From positions 374,282 through 438,281 of the forward strand of contig NW_019091418.1 of NCBI RefSeq assembly GCF_001949145.1: DNA of 64,000 bases, in the 5' to 3' direction. Positions 24,133 to 35,851 of this stretch are shown piece by piece. The first letter of the stretch is position 1; each line of letters begins with the position of its first letter. Below the pieces are notes generated by a model. The model ran no database searches, was not told the origin of the DNA, and saw only the letters and a program-made list of their open reading frames with translations. The translations under genes were made by a program, and so were the position numbers. Source of the stretch: Acanthaster planci (taxonomy: Eukaryota; Echinodermata; Asteroidea; Valvatida; Acanthasteridae).

Positions 24133-27100
24133 CTAAACGAAGAACTGCTTGGCGGCAATGACTAAGACGATTACAGCCGCAAGAGGGCGCACTGCACTGA
24201 CGCCGTTGCAGTAGTCTCCTTTGCAGAAGCAGACTGAACCCTTAAAACTGCTGAATGACGAGAGTTCAAGTAGCATCTTGGCAAAATGCTCAGCCTTTTC
24301 ACCCTGGAAACACTGCGGATTTGTCCCTATCAGTGTAGTGCATCCCCTGAATGTTCCATCGTTGAAACTTAAAGAGGATCCACCTGGAAATCACACATTT
24401 TAATTAAGATGTAGGAGTGTAACTTCAACACTAACAGCAACAACGGCCAAAACAGACAAGAGAACGAAGCAAACACACATTTATAAACAAAAAAAAAAGT
24501 GTCACCATGATTTGTATTCAGAATGGACCTTTTCCGTTATTCGGAAATCTTAAATTTAAAAGTGATGGGAACTCTTCATGTGTGAATCTTGAAAACATGA
24601 GCGAAAGAATAAAGTCAAATTTCCTGCAAAAATACCTTTCTACTCTTGTAAATAATATCACATTTTGAGGTAATGCATACGTACTTTAGTGTTTTAGATT
24701 TGGAATAAAAGGAAGGCTTGGAACCCACATGATTCTACAATAGTCCTGATACCTTTCCATGCATTGGTTACCAATTATGTAAAACAGATTCGATGATCTA
24801 AACATATGACTTCCTCAGAGGTAGGGTCCATTTTGTACCATCTCCGTGGAAATACGTATTTGGGCAACTTCCCGAAAGGAATGTATTCGAGGAACTATTT
24901 CTAATGCAACTTCCATCAAGTTACCTGCGGTCGTGCCCCTCACTGTTCCAGAAATGGTAACACACGTATTTGATGGACCAAGCAGTGAGCCACCACACGT
25001 TCCAGGATCTCTGTAAGCACTTGGAGGCGGAGAATTAGCGCAGTTGGCTCTTCCGTCGTTGGGCAATGGCAGTCTTGGATATATGAAGGTTGAACACTGG
25101 TAGCATTTCAGGGCCCAGGCTTTAAGACGATAGGGGAAAGGGAGGAAATGTTTAACAAGAAATAGACCTGTACTCCAGATGAAAATGATTGGATGTCTTT
25201 CCTTGCACGGGAATGTCTCAACACATTTTGTGCAACACAGTGTCTCTGATATGCATTTAACCTGAAAGCGCCGTTCGCATTCTCCCGGTATTGACAGAAT
25301 GTCTCGCACAGTGTAGTGGGCCTTCAGGCGTTTTTCGAGGTGAATACATGTCTTTAAAATCACAACGACAGTAACTTGATGAAAGTGGGAATACCGTCCT
25401 TGCAAAATGGGAGGCCCAAAGTTAACTGTTGCCGTTGAAAACTGCGTACTAATCGCAGACCAATACGCCTGCTGATGCCAACTTCAAACGGCGAATTTTT
25501 AAATGGACATTTGGGAAATGTAGGCCTACTTGTACGATATGTCTTTACAACCGAGGGAGAAAGCAAATAAATCTGCCAGCCGTGATACTGTTTGGAAACA
25601 GTGCCGCTATTGACAGTGTCAAATAAACAGCCGACAAGTGTTATTTTCAAAATTAGATAGATAGATTTTGCGATTGATGCCATCATCTTTTGAGAAGTTA
25701 CAAAACTGATGGTGACCCCAATACGTCATCGGGAGATACGCTGTAACCAGTGTGCACTTTCACACACGAGTTCCGTAGTAGAGGCATGCTCAAAATGCCA
25801 TGTTCCTGCGCAGATCTTGTTAACTATGTACATTGATGGCTCCATACATCAAGTTTAAGTGCATGATTTGTTGTGTTTTTGTCATAAAATAAAACATGCC
25901 CCAGTCTTGTGCAGTCAGTAGTTTCTGAAAGGTATCTCGTACACTGAGACTTGTGTTATCGACGCTTTCGTGCTTGCAATAACGCGTTGAATGGATAGTC
26001 CCCTGACAAAGCAAGAAGGGTGTATTTTAAACCTTCCCGTTTTCGCAGATACGTAAAATAACAAAGATTTTTAGAAGACTACTTAGACAAATTTCCAGCG
26101 TCCGCAGAAATACTTCCAATATAGAAAAGCGATGCACGGCACTAGCCTCGCTGACTGCTTCGCTTGTGTTGTTATGCTACTGCTGGTGTGCCGGGTGCTG
26201 TTCTGTTGGACCACGTTGCCGCCAAGTTTGGGACCCCGGCCGTAGCCCCACTACGCGGACAAGTTCCGTGCAGTCGTTCTCATTCACCGCTGTGTAATTT
26301 AATTGAATCCACTAACTTTCACGAGAAGAATTCGAAATGTGTCTTTTTCTTTGACACATTGAAAATGTCGACTCGGCAAACAAGCACGCACGTGGGTTGC
26401 TTCACCTGTACACACATGGCCAATCTACCTCCACAAACACTAGATGTCGAAATAGTTGAGGCCATTTTCTTTTGCACTTTAACTAACGAAATAGATACAG
26501 AACTGTTGGAACTTGTTTAAAATTAAAGTTACTTTATGAAACTTTGGAAGTTGACCTCACGTGAACATATCGTCCCGCTATGACCCCTTAAGAGAATGGT
26601 AAGGTCCAATGGTCGTTCCTTCGGATCTCCACACCGAATGTTAAAAAACAATCTTGGTATAAACATCGAAACCATTTTGTGCTTGCAAACGATATATTTC
26701 TTTTTTGAAAACTTTATAGCAACAAATGGAATACCACATTTTTTTGTTCTGTTTTACCTAAACTTCGGCAGCAATTGCAGAAAGTAAAGTATGTAAAGTT
26801 AATACTCAAATTGCGTAAAGTTAATACTGAAATATTTTCCCGCCATTTCCTAAAGTGCAATGATAGATGACTCTAAACACAGAAAGGAAGTTTTTTTCTG
26901 CAACCAACCAAAATATTGAAAACCAAGCCTAATTACTTAATGAAAGCATTCATTTTCTTTGTTTTTATGGTTCATTTTTGACACTTGCATCGGAGTCCAT
27001 GCAATCCCTGCTTTGGAGTTATGAAGATATATAGGACAAACTATGTATTTACATGCAATTGAGACGGCCAACATTGCCCAAGAATCGAATGAATTTTAGT

Positions 27101-30100
27101 CTTGCTGGCAGATGCAAACACCCCAAAGACACGGAGGAATCCAGAGCACCGGCTGTAAGATGGGTTAAAAATGATAACCCGGCTATTTGAGGATTGTGGC
27201 TCTTCGACAATAAAAGTTTCAGTAACTTTGTTTGACTACTCTTTAACAAGGTATTACGCTTACCAATTGGAATTACTTTGACATTTAAAAGTTTACATTT
27301 TTTTAAATGTTTTTATCTAATAATATTGTAAATAATGGGATAGATAGGAAACATCTGCAAAACACACCATCATTAGATTAGGAATGTATGATTTCCAGCT
27401 ATCAATGTACTGTTGAAAACAAGCAGTTTTATAACTGCAAATAAATGAGCCACCATACAATGGAAGCTGACTTACCACTCTGTGTTGCCATGGCAACGAA
27501 GATCAACACGATGAATCTTGCCCCTTTGGACAGAATACAGAAAATAATTGAAAATTTAATGAATCTAGTTTACTTCTGCGATAATCAAATGACTCATCGA
27601 TAAATGACTATACAAGATTTCAAGCAAAAGAGCTTGAAACCCTGGCGCGGTTCGAGAACCACTGAAAGTTTGTTGTTCTTTTACAATATTCAATTATTCT
27701 TCGTTCACTTTTTTCTTTAAGACGTTCCCTCCAATAATGGCCTCTGAAAAATATATACTGGTATAATTCATGGAAACTGAAATAATTAAGTCTATTGGAA
27801 GGGAAATGCCAAAAAATGCCATTTACTTCCACAAACCTAAATTGCATGACCACTCCAACTCAATGTTCTTGAACAAAGACGAAAAGTTACAAAATTATTT
27901 ATGATGCAGTTAACTGTAGTCCTTAGGTAGAATCTGCAATTTAAAAAGGAGGCCAAAATAAGTCCAGGGGTTTACAATACGAGAAAGTACGTTATACAAC
28001 TAATGATACAGTCTAATCTAATAACTACAAGAACTGTATCCGGCCATCCGGACTGAATCCCAAACCCATGGATTATTGGTAGGTAAAAGAAAGAAATCCA
28101 AAAAAGAGTGTTTCTTGGGAGTGGGTTTCAGTAAAAATATCATTCTTCTGAATCTTTTATTGAGCACCTTCCTTTTAAAATTAAGATAGGTAGATGAAGC
28201 TGGGGGGGGGGCTCGCAGTATAACCTTTAATTGAATACTGCTTTATTGGACGTGGGAGTTTCTGTAAAAAAAGAATAATCCAAGTTTATAAAAATGACGG
28301 GGTTGTGAAATGATCCTTCGCAGTTTCTGTTTGCCTTTCTTGAAGTATATCAGAACTACGTATGTAATAGCCTTGTGCTGCTTGACCCTCTGTTTTTCAG
28401 TTCTGTTTAGTATGTTTCAGCAGAAGCCTAGGCTGGTTTAGCCCCGTGGGTTGCGATTTTCAAGAAAGCGGAACTCCAACTTCCAGCACTTGAAAGTAGA
28501 TTGACCCAGATGTGCAGTCGACTCTCTTTATACAGAATCGGCTATAGCGGTCCTGGCGAAAAACAAAGTGCACCTTTCTAGAGGAAAAAATCTGATACAG
28601 CGAAATCGCATTGTACGAAATTCCTGTTACAACAAAAGGCTTTTCTGACTCCGTTGCGTGAACAACCACTGTTGACGACCCATTTATAACAAACGTGTAC
28701 AAAACGCAGTGGAGGAAATAAGTGCGCAGTGCAATTCAAGCAATACTGCACTGGTTCTGGCCGCGCCAAACCATTGCCAAAGAAGGCATTGGAGAATGCG
28801 GCAACCAGTCTACCGTATTCCAGCCAAAGAAGCGTTGTACGTTGCACCACATCATACGAAGGCAGCTCTACAGTTGCAACTCAAACAAATCGCTGCCGTC
28901 ACAAAATTTCTGCAAGTTCATTCTCAGAAATTGATCTCATGTCTATGATTGTATTTCCTTTGTTCATGAATTTAATTTGAGGTTGTACAGCTGGTACTGG
29001 AAGCAAGCGAGTCTCAACAAAATTTCCTTCCTTAGCATAATGCGTTTATCGCCGGCCCCACCAGATGCATCACGCACGGCAGTGTCCTGTCGTCATGACA
29101 AGTGTAGTGCACGACTAAAAAAAACGGTGATTTATTTCATATTGATTATAGCAACGCAAGAACAAATATACCTTCCCAATTCCATTAAAAATACACCCCT
29201 AGTAAGTTAGCTTGACTACTCTCGTTTCCCAAGAGCCCCAACTAATCGCCCACACTGAATGATTCATATTGCTGCTAAAAGAGCTACCAAGCCCGCCAAT
29301 GAGATTGCGTACAATTTGCATGACATCGCTACCCAATCACAATGATCCCTCATGACGTCATGCTTCTTCAGCGACCATTTCTCGCGCGGGCCGCCACCAG
29401 CGATCAGTGGCCGCCACATCAGGTGGTCTAGTGAACTCAAACCATCGATCAATCGTGGTCACGCAGGTAATGCCGAGCATCAAAAGACAAACCGAAAATT
29501 AAATAAACTGGTCTCTCCATGACACAATTTATGTTGGAAAGGCGACTTACAAGGATTGGGGGTGGGGGTGATCAGTTGATGAGTCTTCTTGCAGGTACCC
29601 ACAGGCCTACATGTGCATGCCGCTATTTTAGCTTCGTTCTAATCCATGACGACCAAAGGTCTTTAAAAAAAATCCATGGCTCGATGCTTTTAAATGCCAT
29701 ACTTTTATATGAAATATTTTTTCCATATGACAGTGACGTTTATCAGTCTAAACACATCACAAAATACTTGATTAATCATAAGCTTTAACCGAGAGATCTT
29801 TTCGACATCAACCACGTCCACTTGACTGTGTGCATGTACAGCTCAAGTAAATGTACAATGTAAGTAGCATTATACGCAATAAGACCTATTCATATACACA
29901 CCGAAGCCATTGCACTGGGTTTCGCCTGCAGTGAATTTCCGACACAACGAACATTCCGCTGGGTCCCACGGATTTGGTAATATCGAGAGTCGACTGCATT
30001 TGTTATTTTACTTTTCAGTCATCTTGAGTCAAAAACCAACGTACTTTCACCTCAATAAAGTATTGTACTGCTGTTTGGTATAAAAAAAACCCAAAAATAT

Positions 30101-32789
30101 GAACACCTAAAGCGGAACTCCCTTCTGCTGGCGGGGGAGGGGCTTCTGCACCCCCCCAGCCTGCGACTTTGGTTCCAGCCATCAATCTAATGTAAGCGAA
30201 TACAAACCGAATCCACCAAATGCCGATACCAACAAAATAATTATGGCTGCTTACTGTTGTAGTTTTACCCTCTAAAAAGTAAACTTTCAACAGAGAACAG
30301 GTGCAGAGAGTTGTAAAAGAAATCAGAAATATCAAACATTACGATTAAGTTAATCAAAATACCCTCAAGGCTATAAAAGGGTCATATGTGCTTCTCAAAA
30401 CGACTCACAAAAATGCCAGTGTGCGCTGACTGTAAGGGAGAAAGAACTCCCCGACTATGCAATGTAGGCTGAACACCATAATCAATGCAGAATTTGTACA
30501 AACCAATACAGGCTTTTCGTGATTACCCAATTGTGATTTTCAAAGACGAGAAAGTTTTTTTTTTCTCTTCTAAACGAGTCTGGGTACAACGATGTGTGTT
30601 ATGGTAGTACGTGCCGGGGAAATAGGTCAACGCAATTGAATCAGCGCCCTTCGATGGTGAACGTCATAGTCGTCTTTTGTCATACAAAGCTATACCACTT
30701 CAGGGAAGGGACTTGGTGCCGCTTAAAAGTACTTGAACAACAATCACGGACAAAAGCAAGTTCACAGCTTACAAGTGAAGAGTTTGCTGCAAGAGTCATA
30801 TAGGAAATATGAATCTTGTAGGAGAAAAGATTTATTACAACACTGGCTAGTTTCGTGTGTGCAAGTGTAGGCCCCCCACCATAGAGCTATTATATTTCTA
30901 TGGTATATACACGTCTTAATGTTAAGGGCGATAATACTAATGCAAGTTGCCTGTCCTTTACGGGTTTACAGATCCGTCGTGAATGCTGTTTCCCTCACAC
31001 AGGACAACACACACACACCCAAATACTAAAACAGAAAACAACTGTTACAGTTAGATAAAGTACTTCGCTCAGCCATCTTGTTGAATTATAAAAATACCGG
31101 CCAGCCTGAATAAGCGGAATTAGGTTGCGATGAAAGCCCAACATGTAAAACTGTTAAGGTTAACTCTCGATTTTGCTAAGAACTTGTAAAACTAATGAAA
31201 TTGGCAAGGAAACATCTGTAAGGATTCGTAAATAACCCCAAACACGACATCTGCTGCAGTGTCTCTTACTTATTCCCCAATGCTGGTGTTTCTTGTAGTT
31301 ATAGTACAAAATACTTCAATTTTTTTTACTGAATACTTTTTTGTTCCTTTCCGAAACAGTACTTCCTGAAACTACTACTCCGAGACCAAAGATAAGCTTC
31401 AAAGATTAACGTAGAGTTGCTTGTATCCAATACAATTCGACATTTTTAGTAATTTGACTGAAGAAGAACGTAAATAACATGTAAATTCTGCCAAAAAGAG
31501 AAATGAAAATCTACTTGGGTGAGTCAACTCCAACATATTGATTCTCAACAGGTTTTTGTTGTTGAACCTTAATGCAAACATTTCATGGTTTAGGTTTTGA
31601 TCTCGGCTTTCGATATTCATCTGTTAGTTCATTGAAAATATTTCGATTGAATAATTTTATTTTATCAAATTTCAAAGCACTGTGAAACACTATAGACAAA
31701 ATTTCGTGTCATTCAACTTGGCCTATGTGTTTAAATTTAATTTCCGGTAGCTCTTTTAAGTATTATCAGTTTAGCCAAAACTGCACAGAAAAAGAATCCA
31801 GGTGAAGTTTAGTTGTTCAATTTTGTCTTTTGATTTCGAAAGGCGTGGTACAGTTTTGACATATTTCTGAGTTTTTATATTTTATATTTCTGAAGTGTCA
31901 CTACCGTTTTCAACAAATTCCCCCATGGAAGCAAAATATCTGTTGACAAGCGCGACCTTTAAGGTATTTTTACTTTGCAATGGAAATAAACTCTTATCGA
32001 AGAGATTTATTGACTTGTTTTTGACAGTGCACCACGTTTAGAGAGAACTGTCCAGATTACGCGCCCAATTTCTAGACACCGCCTTCGGACCGAATACCAG
32101 GACGCTTAATGTTTTCACTAACATGTTTCGCTGCCACTCCATAGATAATGATACATAGATAATGTAATAAATATCTTATTAATCGAGCTTGAAGCCCTTG
32201 AACAAAAATGCTTTGCGACTCTCATTAACCCTTAGCCCAAAACTTCACATCGTCTGCAAGAATCCCTACAGAAAGCGTACGTTGAGGTCGCCATTGTGCA
32301 TGATTTGTGTTAAAACAGACATCTTTCGCAGAAACGTATTTCGCATATATGTTTGCTTCAGAACAGTTCGAATGTTGCCTTCAAATATAGTTTTCACAAC
32401 AAAAAAGTGCAATAATATCAAAGGGTTTATTTCTACGACTACAAAAGTAACCGCCTGAAGTATAATTCTCAGGGCTTTGCTTTATCCCGATGGGAGTGTT
32501 TTTGGTCTAAGAATTGTATCGGAATAGTCATCAATGCAAGGCCTATATACATGTATGTACAGGCCTTCCGCAAACATCCGGGTTGTATAAAAAGTCTTAA
32601 CGTATGTGACCATAATATAGTCACATAGTCGCCAGGTCCATAATTTCGCCACCTAAGTCAAGTTTGATTGCTTCCGCCAGTGGCAAAATGAGTGGCCTGT
32701 CGACGATACGTTGAAGGACTTTACACTTGTAATGGCCATCTGGAAATGTAGGCATATACTTTCAGGTCAAAACAGGACGACTTACCCAT
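24133..32789 (-). CDS. Ly6/uPAR three-finger protein, GPI-anchored (paralogue B)
   Basis: A predicted GPI-anchored Ly6 protein of 165 residues. Exons in coding order: 32786-32789 (ATGG only), 27476-27523, 24925-25119 and 24133-24383. Introns are phase 1 and GT-AG. Exon 2 is the signal peptide (ARFIVLIFVAMA) and, like that of paralogue A, is exactly 48 bases. The LU domain has ten cysteines, starting LKCYQC and ending CFCKGDYCNG. The tail VRPLAAVIVLVIAAKQFFV is the GPI signal. Exon 3 is 18 bases longer than in A, so the inner loops differ while the ends are nearly identical. Both genes are on the same strand, consistent with tandem duplication. Intron 1 is over 5 kb and hosts a pogo-like relic. 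Partner and function are unknown. Confidence 0.85.
28515..29996. mobile_element. Pogo/Tigger-like DNA transposon relic in intron 1 of Ly6 gene B
   Basis: CAGTCGACTCTC at 28515-28526 is mirrored exactly by GAGAGTCGACTG at 29985-29996. Inward sequence of the TATAGCGGTCC / CGAAAT...TACGAAATTCC kind resembles pogo/Tigger termini. About 1.48 kb. No transposase was recognised in any frame, so it would be non-autonomous or decayed. A TA target duplication is not evident, so the superfamily is tentative. Confidence 0.45.
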
Positions 32790-32837
32790 TTTCGTTTGCC
32801 TCCTGGTTACGCAAGTCTGCTTCAGGAAACAGGTGCG

Positions 32838-32879
32838 GTGATAATGAATAGGGACCCTAAATAAACGGAACTACTTTCG
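32838..32879 (-). promoter_or_regulatory. Core promoter of Ly6 gene B with conserved CGAAAGTAGTTC element
   Basis: The minus strand carries CGAAAGTAGTTC (32868-32879), then GTCCCTAT and TATTCATTATCAC, aligning with the promoter of gene A. The TATA box of A is replaced by TATTCAT here, so the copies may differ in strength or start-site choice. The block ends about 50 bases before the ATG. Confidence 0.5.
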
Positions 32880-34327
32880 TGGCGATTACCGTAAAGAGTA
32901 ACTGTCGTTAAATTTGCCCATATCTCACCATCTTCTATACATCAGCATCACTTGGGTTATTTGACACATGGTGAAGTGTGGTAAGTCAAAAAGGGAAAAC
33001 TTATATTTGGCAGAATGTCTCATTTCATAGCCCATCGTTTTAAAGTTTTCTTTTGACAAAAGATGCAGTTGGATGTAAGTCGTCATGCACTAACAACAAA
33101 AAGGGTACACACCGTGTCGGGTGAACACAATTGTAGTACTACGGTACTATGACACCAAAGCTGGATTATGACGTATTTTCTTTTTTCGTCAATACGAAAT
33201 CCTGTGCATGGAATTCTTCATGACATACTGTGCGCACTATTCTGGAAGTGCTCGTCAACAAACCGAAAAGTTGAACCGAACACTTACATAAAGTGCGGTC
33301 AGCTACCTTGAACGTTTTTAATCCGGCATTGCAGAATTTAAATCTAGCATTATAAATTTTCAAATTCTGCGTTAAAACTGTTGATTCAATAGTCAGTAAA
33401 AGGACACTCTGTAAAAACATTTCAGTAATATTGTTAAAATAACTCTTTAAACGCTTAAGAATTAATAGTTAATATGATGCATTCAAAATTTCAAACGCTG
33501 GATTATTAGTCGCGGACCGGACACGTAGGTGTTGTCACCAGCTCTTTCGTTTTAAACGTGTATGGAGCAGTTTTATAAAGAGACTCAATATGCAAAACCT
33601 TCTGTATCTTCTCTGATCTCTGAAAAGCAAATCAGAAGCACTAACCGTCGTGGAAAGCCAAGAATCACTCTATTCACCGCAAAATGTTAGAGAGTTTGCA
33701 ATTAAGTACAGGCGTTAAAAACATTACTCCTTCCATGATTCAATTAAACCACCATGTCACTCTGCCTAACCATTAAAACAAAATGCATATTCCCCGGGAT
33801 CCTTATCATCACGCGCGGCATGCACGGCACCAAGGGACCAAGGTGTGTAGCTCTGTCTCTTCAGTAAAACGAGGCCACCGAGCTTGCATATGATCGTCGA
33901 AACAGCGCAGTGTCAGCAGTTTTATGACGGTGTATCCGCTCCGAGCTGAACAAAAGAGAACGTCTTTTTGGCACTCACCCACAGGCATGTAAACACATGG
34001 GCCGTTTTCCAATACTCGATTCGGCTCCCTCTGAGGATTCAACTGTTTTTTTTACTTCCTGACTTTGAAGCTGTAAGCGCAGTAATTAGTCTAACAGTGC
34101 CACAAAACATCAAATAAGATGCATGAGAGCAAAATCTTACAGTAATCCAATTTGATTTAAACGCTTCTGACCCACAATCGGAGATTGGTTTCGGAGACGA
34201 ACCCGAGACGCAGACGAAGTTGAGTATTGGAAAAAGGCCTAAGAAAGACAGCTCCTATTCAAAACAACGGCGGGGTACCGTAGCCGAGACGGCACCCGAC
34301 TAAATCCAAAAGCGTGGGCAAATTTCT
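32880..34327. other. Upstream of Ly6 gene B, nothing further recognised
   Basis: About 1.4 kb. Open frames of up to 84 codons resemble no family. No supported gene. Confidence 0.5.
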
Positions 34328-34547
34328 ATACCCAGCAAGAAATGAGACCGAGGGGTACCCCCCCCACATGTCCAATCCCTACACACGTTCCAGACTATTG
34401 TTACTTCACACATTCCCCCAAGATGTCTGAAAGGAATTCGCCAGATTCCTGCGAGACAATGGCCAACACAAAGCAGGGGGGGGGGTTCTCTCCGTCTCAT
34501 ACCTTGCTGCATATATATAGCAAGATATGAGACGGAGAGAACCCCCC
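34328..34547 (+). repeat. Dispersed repeat copy 2, extended into a hairpin
   Basis: 34328-34513 repeats the element at 16795-16977. Its right end is then mirrored at once: GGTTCTCTCCGTCTCATA (from about 34485) pairs with TATGAGACGGAGAGAACC (to about 34543) around a short AT loop. The copy at 16.8 kb lacks the mirrored half. Confidence 0.75.
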
Positions 34548-34554
34548 GGCTTTG

Positions 34555-34670
34555 AAATCTGTAGACCCAATGCGTGTCTGGAAAGGGTGGACATATTTCG
34601 GGCGTTGTGATTGGCCAACGCGTTGCAAACTATTGGAGGCGCACTGCTGTCAACCGCTCGTATTGCCCGG
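34555..34670. mobile_element. Right half of a CGCCTCCAAGAGT-family foldback element
   Basis: ATCTGTAGACCCAATGCGTG, TGTGATTGGCCAACGCGTTG and ATTGGAGGCGCAC match the right half of the element at 23843-24010. The left half is missing, with the 34328-34547 repeat in its place. This suggests insertion of, or recombination with, that repeat. Confidence 0.65.
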
Positions 34671-35851
34671 CCGTGGAAAAAGGAGTTACGGTGTTCTATT
34701 TCAGTGTTCACTTACGCTCAGTTCCTTTTTGTTTAGTTTTATTTTGCCTCATGCTGTACTCGCTTGCTTCCTCGCCGATTCAGTATATTTCACTAAAATT
34801 ACTACAATACCCTGAAAATTTAAAGACAAACTGACCGCCTGAAGTTTGAAAAATCGAGAAATAATGCAGTGACATACTCGCAAGTATAATAATTCTATTA
34901 CCGATAAATCTATTCATTACCTGTAAGTTAAACATTTTCGTTGCGACGGCGAGTACAATTTTTCCCCTTCTGCAATATCCATGCTTTCAACCACAAATGC
35001 TCAATCGTTTCTTTCTTTGGAATAAAATCAAATGGCTGGCTGAAATGCCAAGCCACGGAAAATGACACCTTTCTCTTTATTAAAATACAAACAGCGTAGA
35101 TCTGTTTAACAAGTTACTGTCCTGCTTACTAATGACTGGCCCATGTTCTGAAGGTTAAAACCGCGCATGCAGTTTGCATCCAACAGATTTGCTGTTCATT
35201 ACAAAAGCAGTACGCTTGGAATAGTTTAAAAGAAAAGTTCGGTTTTTAGGATCCTATTATGGGCTTAAGTAGGGCATTTAATATAATATCCTTTTTATCA
35301 AAATACACTTAAATATACATGAATGAATGTATAAATGAATGTTAATGAGACGAATGGTATAGATCTTTCTCACAGGACGCCATCTTCGTATAGGAAAATT
35401 ACACGTATAACTCCTTATTCAACGCCATCAGTCGCGTGTGCGCATCACGATAATTTCCTGTCGCGTCCAAAATGCCGATGCACGTAGCAATTTGTAGGGA
35501 GGGCATGCCATTTGAGAATTCTGTAAACAATGATTCCATGATGTGACAAATAATGTACTTGTACTTTGATATCGTTGAGTCCAATGTGGCTGAGAGTGAC
35601 ATCTTCAAAAGAAGTGACCCCAGTCATCAGAGAACCAAAAAACGTCCATCATTTGAGATGAAATTAAAACTCACAAGTTAGTGACACATTATAATACAAA
35701 ACCTCTTGAGTTTATACAAAACCTCTACTGCACACCACTCCTTTCATTTCCCTCTCATTAGGGCCTAAGGCACTTTGCACTTTATCTGCAGTTACTTATT
35801 GTGTCACAAGTGGCTTTACAGGCTCTGCAGGGTTATAATTTCAGACGATTT
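34671..35851. other. 3' flank of the IQ-motif gene, nothing recognised
   Basis: About 1.2 kb, AT-rich. It may hold the 3' UTR of the gene that ends at 35852. No coding segment recognised. Confidence 0.45.

Noticed and set aside
26164-26520. Plus-strand frame of 118 codons
   Set aside because: Coding-like length, but no recognisable domain, signal or splice context; it lies in an intron of Ly6 gene B.
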